A DNA stretch of 64,000 bases from Gemmatimonas phototrophica (GCA_945869195.1 CAMBNV010000001.1:186001-250000), one strand, 5' to 3'. Counted from the stretch's first letter, positions 20,207 through 30,238 are shown. Program-made: numbers and translations. The notes: generated by a model from the sequence alone, not told the origin.

Positions 20207-22041
20207 GTGCGCCCGCTGAACATTCGCAGAAGACAAAGAAGAAAACTGACTACTCGGCCGCCATGGTCGAGACCAGGAAACTGATGTGGCAGCACCGCCG
20301 ATCACTTGGGATTGGGCTCGCGCTGATGCTCGTCAATCGTTTCGCCGGCCTCGTCCTGCCCGGCAGTACCAAGTGGATTATCGACGAGGTGCTCACCAAC
20401 AAGCGCCTCGAGCTCCTGGCACCCATCGCGTGGGCTGCCGGGATCGCGACGGTGCTACAAGCCTCGAGTTCGTTCGCACTCTCGCAGGTCATCTCGGTCG
20501 CCGCGCAACGCGCGATTACCGAACTGCGCCGCCGCGTGCAGGCACGCATCCTGCGCCTCCCGGTGAGCTTCTTTGATTCGACGCAGAGCGGCGTGCTGAT
20601 CAACCGCGTCATGAACGACGCCGAGGGGATCCGCAACCTGATCGGCACCGGGATTATCCAGCTCGTGGGCGGGATGCTCACGGCGACGATCGCGCTCGGC
20701 TATCTCTTCTGGCTCAACTGGTTTCTGACCACGCTGACGCTCGGCTTTCTCGCGATCTTCGCTGGCGTGATGGCGTACGCTTTCGCGAAGTTGCGCCCGG
20801 TGTTTCGTGAACGGTCGAAGATCCAGGCCGAAGTTTCAGGACGGCTTGGCCAGGCGATGGGCGGCGCACGCGTGGTGAAGGTCTACACTGCAGAAAAGCG
20901 CGAAGAGATCGTGTTCACGCGCGGCGTGCATCGACTGTTCCGCAACGTCGCCTCGACGATCACCGGCACGAGCGCGATCGCGGCCGTCTCGACGGTGATC
21001 ATCGGCGCGGTGGGCGTGCTCATTCTCACGGTGGGCGGTCGCGCGGTCGCGCGCGGCGAGATGACGCTGGGTGATCTCATCTCCTACATCTTCTTCGTCG
21101 GCCTCGTGTCGTTTCCTGTGGTCCAGATGGCGAGTATCGGGACGCAGATCACCGAGGCCTTCGCGGGACTCGACCGCATTCGTGAGATTTTCGCGACGCC
21201 GACCGAGGACGAAGACGACGCCACGCGTCAACCACTGTCGCGCACGGATGGCGATGTCGCATTCGAGCGTGTCTGGTTCGAGTATCGCGAGGGGATCCCA
21301 GTACTCAAGGACCTCACCTTTCGCGCGAAGGGAGGCACGACCACGGCCCTCGTGGGTTCGAGCGGGTCGGGTAAGAGCACGCTGATCTCGATCATCCTTG
21401 CATTCAACCGCCCACTCAGGGGACGGGTGATGATCGGGACGCAGGACCTGACCCACCTGCGCCTGCGCGACTACCGCGCCACACTCGGCGTGGTGCTGCA
21501 GGACAATTTTCTCTTTGACGGTACCGTGGCGGAGAACATCGCCTTTTCGAAGCCAGGGGCCACAATGGCCGAGGTGCGCGAGGCGGCGCGAATTGCCAAC
21601 TGCGAGGAGTTCATCATCGGATTCCCCGACGGCTATGAGACGATCGTCGGCGAACGTGGCGTGAAGCTGTCGGGCGGTCAGCGCCAGCGCGTGGCGATCG
21701 CGCGCGCCATCCTCGCCGACCCGCAGGTCCTGATCCTCGACGAGGCAACGTCGAGCCTTGACTCCGAGAGCGAGCGCGAGATCCGTGAGGCACTCAAGTC
21801 GTTGCGCACGGGACGTACGACCTTCGTGATCGCCCATCGACTCTCGACCATCCGTAGCGCCGACCAGATCCTCGTGCTCGAGCATGGCGAGATCGTCGAG
21901 CGCGGGACGCATCGCGAGCTGATGATGCTCGCGGGACGCTACAAGGAGTTGCACGACACGCAGCACGAGATTGAGCGCGACCTGTTCATCAACCCGGGCG
22001 AGGATTTCTCAGATACCTCACCGCCCGGCGGCACACTCTAG
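20203..22041 (+). CDS. ABC transporter, fused permease and ATPase (MsbA/exporter type)
   Basis: 612-residue half-transporter. The N-terminal membrane domain (about 30-330) has six transmembrane segments. The C-terminal ATPase has Walker A GSSGSGKST, Q-loop LQDNFLFDGTVAENI, signature LSGGQRQRVAIARA, Walker B VLILDEATSSLD and the H-loop VIAHRLST. It resembles lipid/multidrug exporters such as MsbA. Overlap with the GDPD gene (ATGA) implies translational coupling and perhaps a role in envelope lipid turnover, though the substrate is not shown. Confidence 0.92.
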   Translation: MSAPAEHSQKTKKKTDYSAAMVETRKLMWQHRRSLGIGLALMLVNRFAGLVLPGSTKWIIDEVLTNKRLELLAPIAWAAGIATVLQASSSFALSQVISVAAQRAITELRRRVQARILRLPVSFFDSTQSGVLINRVMNDAEGIRNLIGTGIIQLVGGMLTATIALGYLFWLNWFLTTLTLGFLAIFAGVMAYAFAKLRPVFRERSKIQAEVSGRLGQAMGGARVVKVYTAEKREEIVFTRGVHRLFRNVASTITGTSAIAAVSTVIIGAVGVLILTVGGRAVARGEMTLGDLISYIFFVGLVSFPVVQMASIGTQITEAFAGLDRIREIFATPTEDEDDATRQPLSRTDGDVAFERVWFEYREGIPVLKDLTFRAKGGTTTALVGSSGSGKSTLISIILAFNRPLRGRVMIGTQDLTHLRLRDYRATLGVVLQDNFLFDGTVAENIAFSKPGATMAEVREAARIANCEEFIIGFPDGYETIVGERGVKLSGGQRQRVAIARAILADPQVLILDEATSSLDSESEREIREALKSLRTGRTTFVIAHRLSTIRSADQILVLEHGEIVERGTHRELMMLAGRYKELHDTQHEIERDLFINPGEDFSDTSPPGGTL

Positions 22042-22094
22042 CGTGATACCCTCAGCCCCGCCCACGCCATAGTCGCAGGCGGGCCTGGGGGAGG

Positions 22095-22547
22095 TCAGTT
22101 CCGTTTGCCGGTGACCTTCGAGCCCTCGCCGGGCATCGACCACTCACCCTCGGCGACGTCGCCATCAAAGTGGAGCGTCATCGTACCGGTGTCACCGGTC
22201 GGGACAGGGAAGGTCACGACGAGCGTTTTGCCGGTGAGCGTCGCCGTGGTGAGCGGCATCGTCGGAAACTGCTGCGTGGAGATGGTGCCGGCCCACGTAC
22301 CATCGGCGAGCTTCACGAGCTCCATGACGACTTCGAGCGTCTGGCCCTGCGCGGTGAGCGCGACGGTCCATTTGCCTGCGGGGCTGTAGACTGCCGCCGG
22401 TGTCGTGATCGGTACAGCGACCGGTACAACGACCGGTGCGGGCTCGAGGCGGGGTGTACCGCTGATCCTTGTCGAGGTGGCGGTGGTGGTCTTGCAGGCA
22501 CCTGCGAGGAGCGCGAGGCCGGCGACAATCAGGGTGCGAGGGCGCAT
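22095..22547 (-). CDS. Small lipoprotein of unknown function
   Basis: 150-residue protein with lipoprotein signal MRPRTLIVAGLALLAGAC, predicted lipidated Cys18. A Thr/Pro/Val-rich linker follows, then about 95 residues of beta-rich sequence (GKWTVALTAQGQTLEVVMEL...GTWAGTISTQQ...GTMTLHFDGDVAEGEWSM). That pattern of alternating strands resembles small periplasmic beta-barrel or lipocalin-like domains. No known family is recognised with certainty. It is convergent with the ABC transporter gene and divergent from the MFS gene. Confidence 0.75.
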   Translation of the reverse strand: MRPRTLIVAGLALLAGACKTTTATSTRISGTPRLEPAPVVVPVAVPITTPAAVYSPAGKWTVALTAQGQTLEVVMELVKLADGTWAGTISTQQFPTMPLTTATLTGKTLVVTFPVPTGDTGTMTLHFDGDVAEGEWSMPGEGSKVTGKRN

Positions 22548-22677
22548 GGCTGGTGTATTGAAGGGTGCGAAGACAGAGCGGCGCTGTGCACTACGATAGC
22601 CAAGCCGTCATTGTTCCGACAGTCCGACGGCGCGGAAGGATTGAGCGACTCGTGTGGAGCATCCATATCTTTCCGCG

Positions 22678-23949
22678 ATGCAGCCGCCCAGCGTGCCCCC
22701 GAGCGAAGTGCCGGCCCCGATGAGCGCGCCGCCGCTCGGGGACAGCGGTCGCGCCTGGGTGATGCTCGCGCTGCTCTCAGGCGCCGAGCTGCTGGGGATG
22801 TCCCCCTGGTTCACTGGGTCGGCGGTCGCGCCGGAGTTGGTCGCACGCTGGGCGCTGACGGAGACGCAGGTTGGTGGCCTGTCGACCGCGGTGCAACTCG
22901 GATTCGTGGTCGGGACGGGACTCGCGGCACTGCTCAACCTCGCGGACGTGGTCCCGGCGCGACGCTACTTCGCCTGGGCGGCTGTTGCCGCCGCGGTCTC
23001 GAACGCAGCGCTCGTCTGGGCGCCCACCTATCCCGCGGCGATGGCGACGCGCGCACTCACCGGCCTCTGCCTCGCCGGCGTCTATCCGCCTGCGATGAAG
23101 ATGGCGGCGACCTGGTTTCGCGCGCGGCGAGGGCTGGCGGTGGGCACCGTGGTCGGAGCGCTCACCGTCGGAAAGGCCGCGCCCTATCTGTGGCGCCTCG
23201 TGCCACATGCCGCCGTTGAGACCGTGGTGTTCGCGTCCTCCGCCGCCGCCGCGATGGCGGCGTTGCTCATCGCGCTCTTCTGGCACGACGGTCCGTTCGC
23301 GTTCCCCTCCCGACGCTTTTCCTGGGGACTCGTGAGTGAGGTGGTCGCCGCGCCACGCTGGCGTCTCGCGACCGGCGGATATCTCGGGCACATGGCAGAG
23401 CTCTACGCCTACTGGACCTGGATTCCCGCGTTCGTCGCAGCGAGCGCGGTGGCGTGGGCCGGTGATCCCGTGGCCGCGAACGCATCGTGGGTGAGCGCGC
23501 TCAGCTTTGGCACGATCGCCGTGGGTGGGATCGGCTGCGTCTGGGGCGGTCTCGCGAGCGATCGACTGGGCCGCGAGCGACTCGTCATTTTCGCGATGGC
23601 GATGAGTGGCCTCTGTGCGCTCGCGATCGGCCTGGCGTTCGGCCGGACGCCCTGGCTCCTCGCGCCGCTCGCGCTCGCTTGGGGCTTCTTCGTGATCGCC
23701 GACTCGGCCCAGTTCTCCGTGCTCGTCACCGAGTCAGTACCGTCACATGCGGTGGGCACCGCGCTCACGGTGCAGGTCTGTGTGGGCTTTCTCCTGACGA
23801 CGATCACGATCCAGATGGTCCCGCCCCTCGTCGCGTGGGCAGGGTGGCGCGCGGCGTTCGCGTTCCTCGCGGTGGGACCCGCAGTCGGGATTCTCTCGAT
23901 CCGTCGCCTGCAGTCGCACGGCGCGGACGCGAGCGTTCACCGGGGTTAG
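22678..23949 (+). CDS. MFS transporter
   Basis: 423-residue major facilitator protein with twelve predicted hydrophobic segments starting near residue 27 (WVMLALLSGAELLGMSPWF). It has the inter-TM2/3 region and a second-half loop WGGLASDRLGRERLVI, which matches the MFS GxxxDRxGR motif. ATG at 22678 is preferred over a GTG eight codons earlier. Substrate unknown. Ten nucleotides separate it from a second MFS gene. Confidence 0.85.
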   Translation: MQPPSVPPSEVPAPMSAPPLGDSGRAWVMLALLSGAELLGMSPWFTGSAVAPELVARWALTETQVGGLSTAVQLGFVVGTGLAALLNLADVVPARRYFAWAAVAAAVSNAALVWAPTYPAAMATRALTGLCLAGVYPPAMKMAATWFRARRGLAVGTVVGALTVGKAAPYLWRLVPHAAVETVVFASSAAAAMAALLIALFWHDGPFAFPSRRFSWGLVSEVVAAPRWRLATGGYLGHMAELYAYWTWIPAFVAASAVAWAGDPVAANASWVSALSFGTIAVGGIGCVWGGLASDRLGRERLVIFAMAMSGLCALAIGLAFGRTPWLLAPLALAWGFFVIADSAQFSVLVTESVPSHAVGTALTVQVCVGFLLTTITIQMVPPLVAWAGWRAAFAFLAVGPAVGILSIRRLQSHGADASVHRG

Positions 23950-23958
23950 ATTGCGAGC

Positions 23959-25158
23959 GTGACACACCTGAACCGCCCGGCGCTCCGCGCGATCGCCCTC
24001 GCGACGTTTCTCACGCTGGTCCCGATCACGCTACTCGTGCCCGGGCTCACCGAACTCGTCTCCGGCGAACACGGCGGGACGCGCTTTCAGGCGCATCTCT
24101 TCGTCTCGCTCAATCAATTGACCGGGATCATCGCGGTGCCGTTCGTGATGCATTGGCACCGCACACTGCCGGACACGCGCCTCTGGATCTTCGCGCTACT
24201 CGCCCTCGACGCCGTCTCGTTCCTCGGCATGGGGGCCGCGGAGTCACTCGGTGCGCTGTTCGCCTGGCGCGCGATCGACGGCCTGGCGCACCTGCCGGCG
24301 GTGACTCTCCTGATCCTTGCGGCGAACCGCGCCGGCGGCGAGAGACGTGGCGCTTCGCTGGGCGTCGTAGCGGCGGCGCTGATGGTTGGCGTAGGCGTGG
24401 GCGCGCCAGTCGGCGGTATCCTCGTGGACCGTGACCCGGCGCTTGTGTACCGCGTGGGTGCCGCGCTGCTCACGGTCGCCGCGATCGCGGCGATGGCGAT
24501 ACCTCAGGTCGATCGCACCGGCGACGCGTCGCCGCGGTCGCGTTACGCATGGGACCGCAGCCGGGTCGCGAGCTGGATGCCGCTGGCGTACGGCTTCGCC
24601 GACCGATTCTTGATCGGGGTCTTCGTGTCGACGTTCACGCTGTTTCTTGCCGAGGTACACGGCGCCACGGCGGCCACGCGTGGCATGTTGATGTCACTGT
24701 TCCTGCTGCCGTTCGCCGCGCTCTGCTGGCCCGCCGGCCGACTCGCCGACCGAGTGGGCTGGTACGGCCCGATCGTCACGGCCAACGTCCTTTTCGGTCT
24801 GGTTTACGCGAGCTACGGGTTTCTGCCGCTCTCACTACTCCCGGTCGCGATGGTCCTCTCTGGCATTCTCAGCGCGATGATGTTCTCACCGAGCCTGGTG
24901 CTGGTGAGCGAGTTCGCGCGACGCGGCGCTGGCGAAGGGCTGTTCGGTGTGTTCCAGGTGGCGGGCGCGTTTGGGTTCCTCTTCGGGCCCCTCGTGGGTG
25001 GCCTGCTCGTCGAGACGATGCGCGGCAGCGATGGCGCCCCCGCTTGGAAGCTGATCTTCGCGGTGGTCGGCGTCCTCCTCATCGGACTCGGACTACTGAG
25101 CTGGCGAATCTTGGGGCGGCTGTCCGCCGAGTGGAAGGTGATGGCGCCGGTCGCGTGA
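23959..25158 (+). CDS. MFS transporter (second of a tandem pair)
   Basis: 399-residue major facilitator protein with about twelve hydrophobic segments and GRLADRVGWYGPI as the conserved loop in the second half. It starts with GTG at 23959, 9 nt after the preceding transporter. The two proteins are clearly diverged, so this is not a recent duplication. It is followed after about 75 nt by a PlsC-type acyltransferase. A lysophospholipid role for this group is possible but unproven. Confidence 0.84.
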   Translation: MTHLNRPALRAIALATFLTLVPITLLVPGLTELVSGEHGGTRFQAHLFVSLNQLTGIIAVPFVMHWHRTLPDTRLWIFALLALDAVSFLGMGAAESLGALFAWRAIDGLAHLPAVTLLILAANRAGGERRGASLGVVAAALMVGVGVGAPVGGILVDRDPALVYRVGAALLTVAAIAAMAIPQVDRTGDASPRSRYAWDRSRVASWMPLAYGFADRFLIGVFVSTFTLFLAEVHGATAATRGMLMSLFLLPFAALCWPAGRLADRVGWYGPIVTANVLFGLVYASYGFLPLSLLPVAMVLSGILSAMMFSPSLVLVSEFARRGAGEGLFGVFQVAGAFGFLFGPLVGGLLVETMRGSDGAPAWKLIFAVVGVLLIGLGLLSWRILGRLSAEWKVMAPVA

Positions 25159-25232
25159 ACGGCGCGCGCCGGTGACGGTACCGGCGACCTGCACTCTTGA
25201 CCGCCGCCAACGGTCACCTACGTTCCCATCTC

Positions 25233-25862
25233 ATGATCGCTTCTCACGCCACTCGGATCGGCGGCGCCGTGAACGTCCCCAGGGTGCCGTCACACGTCGC
25301 GCGCCGCGGCAACGCGTTCACGCGCGTGCTGATGATTGCGTTGATGCGCCTGACCGGGTGGCGATTCTCCGGGGCTGACTTTCCCGACTGCCGGAAGTTT
25401 GTACTGATCGTCGCGCCGCACACGTCCAACTGGGATTTTCCCGTCGGCATCATGGCGATGTACGCACTGGGAATCCGCATTACCTTCCTCGGAAAGGACA
25501 CGCTCTTCAAGTTCCCGCTTGGGATCATGATGCGCTTCCTCGGTGGGTTCCCGGTGGATCGCACCTCACGAAGCGATGTCGTGACGCAGACGGTCGAGTT
25601 GGTGGAACGATCCGAGCGCATCATCATCGTCCTCTCGCCCGAGGGGACGCGCAAGCTCACGGCGCGCTGGCGCTCGGGGTTCTACTGGATCGCGCAGAAG
25701 TCGGGCGTGCCTATCCTCCCGATCGCCCTCGACTTCTCGAAGAAAGAGATCCGATTCCATCCCCTCTTCGCACCGACGGGAGTTCAGGAGGAGGATATAG
25801 TTGCATTGCGCCGGCTATTCAGCGTCGAGATGGCGCACTCTCCAGCGAATTACGCCCCCTGA
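25233..25862 (+). CDS. PlsC-like 1-acyl-sn-glycerol-3-phosphate acyltransferase family protein
   Basis: 209-residue acyltransferase. The catalytic box H63-TSNW-D68 (APHTSNWDFP) corresponds to HX4D. Block II is FLGKDTLFKFPLG and block III is LSPEGTRK (EGTR), followed by PILPIALD. A hydrophobic segment at about 30-40 may anchor it to the membrane. The acyl acceptor is not deducible. ATG at 25233 is chosen as the first ATG after the MFS gene. It is followed 11 nt later by the TIM-barrel protein. Confidence 0.85.
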   Translation: MIASHATRIGGAVNVPRVPSHVARRGNAFTRVLMIALMRLTGWRFSGADFPDCRKFVLIVAPHTSNWDFPVGIMAMYALGIRITFLGKDTLFKFPLGIMMRFLGGFPVDRTSRSDVVTQTVELVERSERIIIVLSPEGTRKLTARWRSGFYWIAQKSGVPILPIALDFSKKEIRFHPLFAPTGVQEEDIVALRRLFSVEMAHSPANYAP

Positions 25863-25873
25863 CCGCGAATCGA

Positions 25874-26728
25874 ATGACGACGCGACGCGACTTTCTCCTG
25901 GCTGTTGGTGCCTCCGCACTGGTGCCAACCGCCCTCCGCGCCGCCGAGCGCTCGCACACGCCCGCGCGCGCTGGCATCCTGACCGGCGTCGGCATTCAGA
26001 TGTACATGATGCGCGACGAGATGAGAGCCGACCTCGACGCTTCGCTCGCACGGGTGGCGCGCCTCGGGTACGAGGAGATCGAGTGGTGGGGGAGCTGGGG
26101 CCGCACGCCAACGCAGCTGCGCACGGTGCTCGACGGACTCGGCCTCCGCGCGCCCACGCAGCATGTCGGCTCGGAGGCGCTCGAGGTCGCGCGACTAAGT
26201 GAGACGCTCGACACCGCAGGGACGATGGGACATCGCACGGTCATCGTTGCCGGGATGGGTGCCAACTACAGCGACGACGCGGACGGCTGGAAGCGCGCGG
26301 CCGCGTTGCTGAGCGCCGCCGGAGCGAAGGCGGCACCGCTCGGAATCCGCGTGGGATACCACAATCATTCACGCGAGTTCAAGAAGCACAGGGGCGTCCC
26401 CGCGCTCGAAATCATGATACGGGCGTCGGATCCGTCGACGGTCGACTTCCAGCTCGACTGCTACTGGGCGTTCAAGGGCGGGCAGGACCCACACGCGTTC
26501 CTACGCGCGCACAGGGACCGCATCGCGCAGCTCCATCTCAAGGACGCCGCCGCCGCCGCGCCCAATGCGCAGGTGGACCTCGGCAATGGGACCATCGACT
26601 GGCGCGCGCTCATCTCTACCGGTGTCTCGCAGCGCGTCACCAACATCACCCTGGACCTCGACGACCCGGTAGACGCGTGGGCGTCGGCGGGATCGTGCCG
26701 CGCGTATTTGCGGGGGCTTGGGTACTAA
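25874..26728 (+). CDS. Tat-exported sugar phosphate isomerase/epimerase family protein
   Basis: 284-residue xylose-isomerase-like TIM-barrel protein (AP endonuclease family 2 fold). The N terminus TTRRDFLLAVGASAL is a twin-arginine signal, cleaved near residue 25. Metal-site candidates are E in YEEIEWWG, H in YHNHSREF, D in DFQLDCYW and H in IAQLHLKD. Relatives take part in periplasmic or cytoplasmic sugar epimerisation and in 3-keto-sugar processing. It lies directly before the GMC oxidoreductase pair. Confidence 0.87.
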   Translation: MTTRRDFLLAVGASALVPTALRAAERSHTPARAGILTGVGIQMYMMRDEMRADLDASLARVARLGYEEIEWWGSWGRTPTQLRTVLDGLGLRAPTQHVGSEALEVARLSETLDTAGTMGHRTVIVAGMGANYSDDADGWKRAAALLSAAGAKAAPLGIRVGYHNHSREFKKHRGVPALEIMIRASDPSTVDFQLDCYWAFKGGQDPHAFLRAHRDRIAQLHLKDAAAAAPNAQVDLGNGTIDWRALISTGVSQRVTNITLDLDDPVDAWASAGSCRAYLRGLGY

Positions 26729-26826
26729 TCGCGACTGCTACCCTATGGGTTGCAGCCCGTTCCGAGGCCAGACTTCACTCGCAGCATGATTGACGGATTC
26801 CCCTCACTTCACGCATTTTTTCGTCT

Positions 26827-28539
26827 ATGCCACAGACATCCTCAGGGGCACAGGCCCCCACCGTCTATGACGTCGCCATCGTCGGCTCAGGCGCCGGCGG
26901 CGGCATGGCCGCGCACCAGCTCACCAAGGCCGGGGCGAAGGTGGTCCTCCTCGAAGCCGGCGGCTACTGGGATAACCAGAGCGCGCAGTACTCGGCGATG
27001 CTCAAGATGCCGTACGATTCTCCGCGGCGCGGCGCATCGACCCCCGATCGTCCGTTCGGTGAGTGGGACGCCTGCATCGGTGGGTGGCAGATCCCCGGCG
27101 AGCCGTACACCAAGGCCGAAGGCACCAAGTTTGATTGGTGGCGCGGCCGGATGCTCGGCGGGCGCACGAATCACTGGGGCCGGATCTCACTCCGGTTTGG
27201 ACCCGACGACTTTCGTCGCAAGTCACTCGACGGGCTCGGTGACGATTGGCCGATCAGCTACGACGACGTCAAGCCCTACTACGACGAGGTCGACACGCTA
27301 ATTGGCATCTTCGGCAGCCGCGAGAACCTGCCGAACGATCCCGACGGCATCTTCCACGATGCGCCGGCACCGCGCTACTACGAGCACCTGGTCAAACGCA
27401 CCGCCGACCGGATGAGCATCACCTGTATCCCGGCGCGCCTCTCGATCATCACCAAGCCGCTCAATGGCCGCGCGCCCTGCCACTATTGCGGGCAGTGCAA
27501 TCGCGGCTGCACGACCAACTCCAACTTCTCCTCGGGCAACGTGTTGGTGATGCCGGCGCTGCGCACCGGTCGCCTCACGCTTCTGACCGACGCGATGGTG
27601 CGCGAGGTGATGACCGGCGCCGACGGTCGTGCAACCGGCGTCGCATACATCGACAAGAAGACGGGTGAAGACCGCGAGGTGCGCGCGAAGATCGTCGTGC
27701 TCGCCGCGAGTGCGCTCGAGTCGTCGCGTATCATGATGAACTCCAAGTCGTCACATCACCCGCAGGGGCTCGGGAATGCGAGCGGCGTGCTCGGCAAGTA
27801 CATCACGGATACGACCGGCACCGACGTCGCCGGCTTCATCCCCAGCCTCGTCGACGTCCCGCGCCACAATGCCGACGGCGTGGGTGGCGGACATGTCTTC
27901 ATGCCGTGGTGGCTCGACAACAAGACACTCGACTTCCCGCGCGGCTATCACATCGAGGTCTGGGGTGGGCTCGGCATGCCGAGCTACGGCTTCATGGGTG
28001 GCATTCAGAGCTATCCAGAAGGCGGCGGCTACGGCGCGGGGCTCAAGCAGCAGTATCGCAAGTATTGGGGTGCGACGGTCGGTTTCTCTGGTCGCGGCGA
28101 GATGATCCCCAACGACAAGTCATTCGCGGAACTCGACCCGCAGGTGAAGGACCGCTTCGGCATCCCGGTGCTCAAGTTCCACTGGGAATGGGCGGACCAC
28201 GAGCTCAAGCAGGTGAAGCACATGCAAGAAACCTTCCGTGCGATCGTCGCCGAGATGGGGGGCGAGGTCTGGAGCCCGATGCCGACGCGCGAGCAGGGCT
28301 ACGGGATCGCCAACGGCGGTGCGATCATCCACGAACTCGGTGGCGCGCGCATGGGCCAGCGTGAGCGCGACTCGGCCGTCAACAAGCATTGCCAAGCGTG
28401 GGACTGCGACAATCTCTTCGTCGCCGACGGCGCCCCCTTCGTCTCGCAGGCCGACAAGAATCCCACCTGGACGATCCTCGCGCTCTCGATGCGCACGAGT
28501 GCATTCATCACGCAGCAGCGGAAGGCGGGGGTACTCTGA
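26827..28539 (+). CDS. GMC family oxidoreductase (large subunit)
   Basis: 570-residue flavoprotein. The FAD Rossmann motif is VGSGAGGGMAAHQL near residue 19. The block GGRTNHWGRISLRF and the C-terminal IIHELGGARMG (catalytic His) and NPTWTILALSMR (Asn partner) are typical of GMC sugar/alcohol dehydrogenases, as in glucoside 3-dehydrogenase and gluconate 2-dehydrogenase. CHYCGQCNRGC (about residues 218-228) is a Cys-rich segment seen in this subgroup. It has no signal peptide; export by hitchhiking on its small subunit is plausible. The stop overlaps the next start (TGATG). Confidence 0.92.
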   Translation: MPQTSSGAQAPTVYDVAIVGSGAGGGMAAHQLTKAGAKVVLLEAGGYWDNQSAQYSAMLKMPYDSPRRGASTPDRPFGEWDACIGGWQIPGEPYTKAEGTKFDWWRGRMLGGRTNHWGRISLRFGPDDFRRKSLDGLGDDWPISYDDVKPYYDEVDTLIGIFGSRENLPNDPDGIFHDAPAPRYYEHLVKRTADRMSITCIPARLSIITKPLNGRAPCHYCGQCNRGCTTNSNFSSGNVLVMPALRTGRLTLLTDAMVREVMTGADGRATGVAYIDKKTGEDREVRAKIVVLAASALESSRIMMNSKSSHHPQGLGNASGVLGKYITDTTGTDVAGFIPSLVDVPRHNADGVGGGHVFMPWWLDNKTLDFPRGYHIEVWGGLGMPSYGFMGGIQSYPEGGGYGAGLKQQYRKYWGATVGFSGRGEMIPNDKSFAELDPQVKDRFGIPVLKFHWEWADHELKQVKHMQETFRAIVAEMGGEVWSPMPTREQGYGIANGGAIIHELGGARMGQRERDSAVNKHCQAWDCDNLFVADGAPFVSQADKNPTWTILALSMRTSAFITQQRKAGVL

Positions 28540-29180
28540 TGAGCGAGATGAATCGCCGCGAGGCGCTGCAAAACCTCCTCGCCATTCCCGCGGGGCTCGC
28601 GATGGCCCCTGGGGCCCTCGAGCGTGCCGCCGCGCATGCGCACGACGCACTCGAGCCGCCGCACGAAACGCCCGCACAGGGCGGGAGCGAGCAAGGGGCC
28701 GGCGCGCAGTCGGCGGCGGCGCGCCCGTACAGCCCCAAGCACTTCACCACCGATGAGTGGCGCCTCGTGCGGCTGCTCGTGAACTACGTGATCCCGCGCG
28801 ACGCACGCTCCGGCAGCGCCACCGACGCCGGTGTGCCCGAGTTCATGGACTTCATGCTCGGCGAGAACGCGGGCATGCGCACCTGGATGAAGAACGGACT
28901 CGGCTGGATGAACGCCGAGTGCCGAGCGCGCTTCGGCAAGGGATTCGTGAGCTCCAACGACGTGCAACGGCGCGAAGTGCTCGACGCGATCGCGTTCCCC
29001 AAGAAATCCGCAGCCGAGCTGAAGGCCGGTGCCGACTTCTTCAGCAACTTCAGGAATCTGACCGCGAGTGGATTCTTCTCGAGCCGCGTCGGGATCGCGG
29101 ATCTCGGCTACATCGGGAACCGTCCGGTGACAACGTGGCAAGGAACCCCGCCCGAGGTCATGCGGAAGCTCGGCCTCTAG
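28539..29180 (+). CDS. Gluconate 2-dehydrogenase subunit 3 family protein
   Basis: 213-residue small subunit of membrane or periplasmic GMC dehydrogenases. The N terminus MNRREALQNLLAIPAGLAMAP looks like a Tat-type signal. The remainder matches the family (FTTDEWRLVRLLVNYVIPRD, DAGVPEFMDFML). It starts at ATG 28539 inside the stop of the GMC gene, so the two subunits are translationally coupled. The subunit probably provides export and maturation for the flavoprotein. Its stop overlaps the convergent ctaA stop by 4 nt. Confidence 0.9.
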   Translation: MSEMNRREALQNLLAIPAGLAMAPGALERAAAHAHDALEPPHETPAQGGSEQGAGAQSAAARPYSPKHFTTDEWRLVRLLVNYVIPRDARSGSATDAGVPEFMDFMLGENAGMRTWMKNGLGWMNAECRARFGKGFVSSNDVQRREVLDAIAFPKKSAAELKAGADFFSNFRNLTASGFFSSRVGIADLGYIGNRPVTTWQGTPPEVMRKLGL

Positions 29181-30238
29181 ACGGCCCCCGCGCGCCAGAC
29201 CCGATGCAGCGCCAGAACCCCCGCGCTGAGCGCAAGGACGCCCGTCAACTGATGCAGCACACCGAGCAGGACCGGCACTGCCAGCAGCAACGTGGCGATC
29301 CCGAGCGCCACCTGCAGGAGCACGACAATTCCCATGATGCGGATACTGCGCACCGCATCAACGCCGAGCGAACCCGACGACGCTCTCCAGGACATCACGA
29401 GGACGGCGCAGCCGGTCCCGAGCGCCAGCAGGCGATGATGAAACTGCACCGCAGTGGGATTCTCGAATGCGTCGCGCCACCAGGGCGTGAGCTGGCCGTA
29501 CCCCGGCGGCACGAGCGCCCCGTCCATGAGCGGGAAGGTGTTGAAGATTTTCCCCGCGCGCAGGCCGGCGACGAAACCACCAGAAAGGACCGTAATCGCC
29601 AGCAGTCCGACGACCGCGAGAAGGCTCCAGCGCCAGGCCGTCGGCGCTGCGCGTTCGCGCACGCGCGGCCGCAGGTCAGCGAGCGTCCAGAGCGCCACCA
29701 CTAATATTCCGAGCGCGAGCGCGAGGTGCGCCGTGAGTCGGTACGCGCTCACCGAAGAACGCACCGTGAGGCCGCTTTGCACCATATACCAGCCGAGCAC
29801 CCCCTGGGCCAGCGTGAGGAGCGGTAGCAGGGCGAGACGTGAACGGAGGCGGTTCGGAATCCCGCCGCGCCACAGAAGCACCAGAAACGGGATCGCGAAG
29901 ACGAGGCCCACGCCGCGCGCGAGCAATCGGTGGAACCACTCCCACCAGAAAATCAGTTTGAATCCCTGGAGGGTGATGCCCCGATGCGTGGTCTCGGCCT
30001 GTGGAATGCGCTGGAACGCCGCGAAGGCCGCCTCCCACTCTTGAGCGGTGACGGGCGGCAACACCCCGGAGACCGGGCGCCACTCGGTAATCGAGAGCCC
30101 GCTCTCGGTGAGCCGCGTGATGCCGCCCACCATCACGACGAGCAGGACCGCGACGATGCAGGTCACGAGCCAGCGTTGCAGCGGGAGGTCGGCTCTCACT
30201 GTGGCGGCAGCGGCAGGCGCTGGCACGTGCAATGGCAT
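29177..30238 (-). CDS. ctaA: Heme A synthase (COX15/CtaA)
   Basis: 353-residue polytopic membrane protein with eight predicted transmembrane segments, oxidising heme O to heme A for aa3-type cytochrome oxidase. Conserved histidines are in THRGITLQGFK, WWEWFHRLLARGVG, YRLTAHLALA, VQFHHRLLALG and LHQLTGVLAL. The N-terminal GGITRLTESGLSITEWRP is diagnostic. It is a single gene, convergent with the GMC subunit gene and divergent from a Gfo/Idh gene. It shows that the organism makes heme A and so probably respires with oxygen. Confidence 0.95.
   Translation of the reverse strand: MPLHVPAPAAAATVRADLPLQRWLVTCIVAVLLVVMVGGITRLTESGLSITEWRPVSGVLPPVTAQEWEAAFAAFQRIPQAETTHRGITLQGFKLIFWWEWFHRLLARGVGLVFAIPFLVLLWRGGIPNRLRSRLALLPLLTLAQGVLGWYMVQSGLTVRSSVSAYRLTAHLALALGILVVALWTLADLRPRVRERAAPTAWRWSLLAVVGLLAITVLSGGFVAGLRAGKIFNTFPLMDGALVPPGYGQLTPWWRDAFENPTAVQFHHRLLALGTGCAVLVMSWRASSGSLGVDAVRSIRIMGIVVLLQVALGIATLLLAVPVLLGVLHQLTGVLALSAGVLALHRVWRAGAV

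Noticed and set aside
22042-22094. Terminator between the ABC transporter and lipoprotein genes
   Set aside because: Only a 6-bp stem with a 15-nt loop could be drawn; too weak to annotate.
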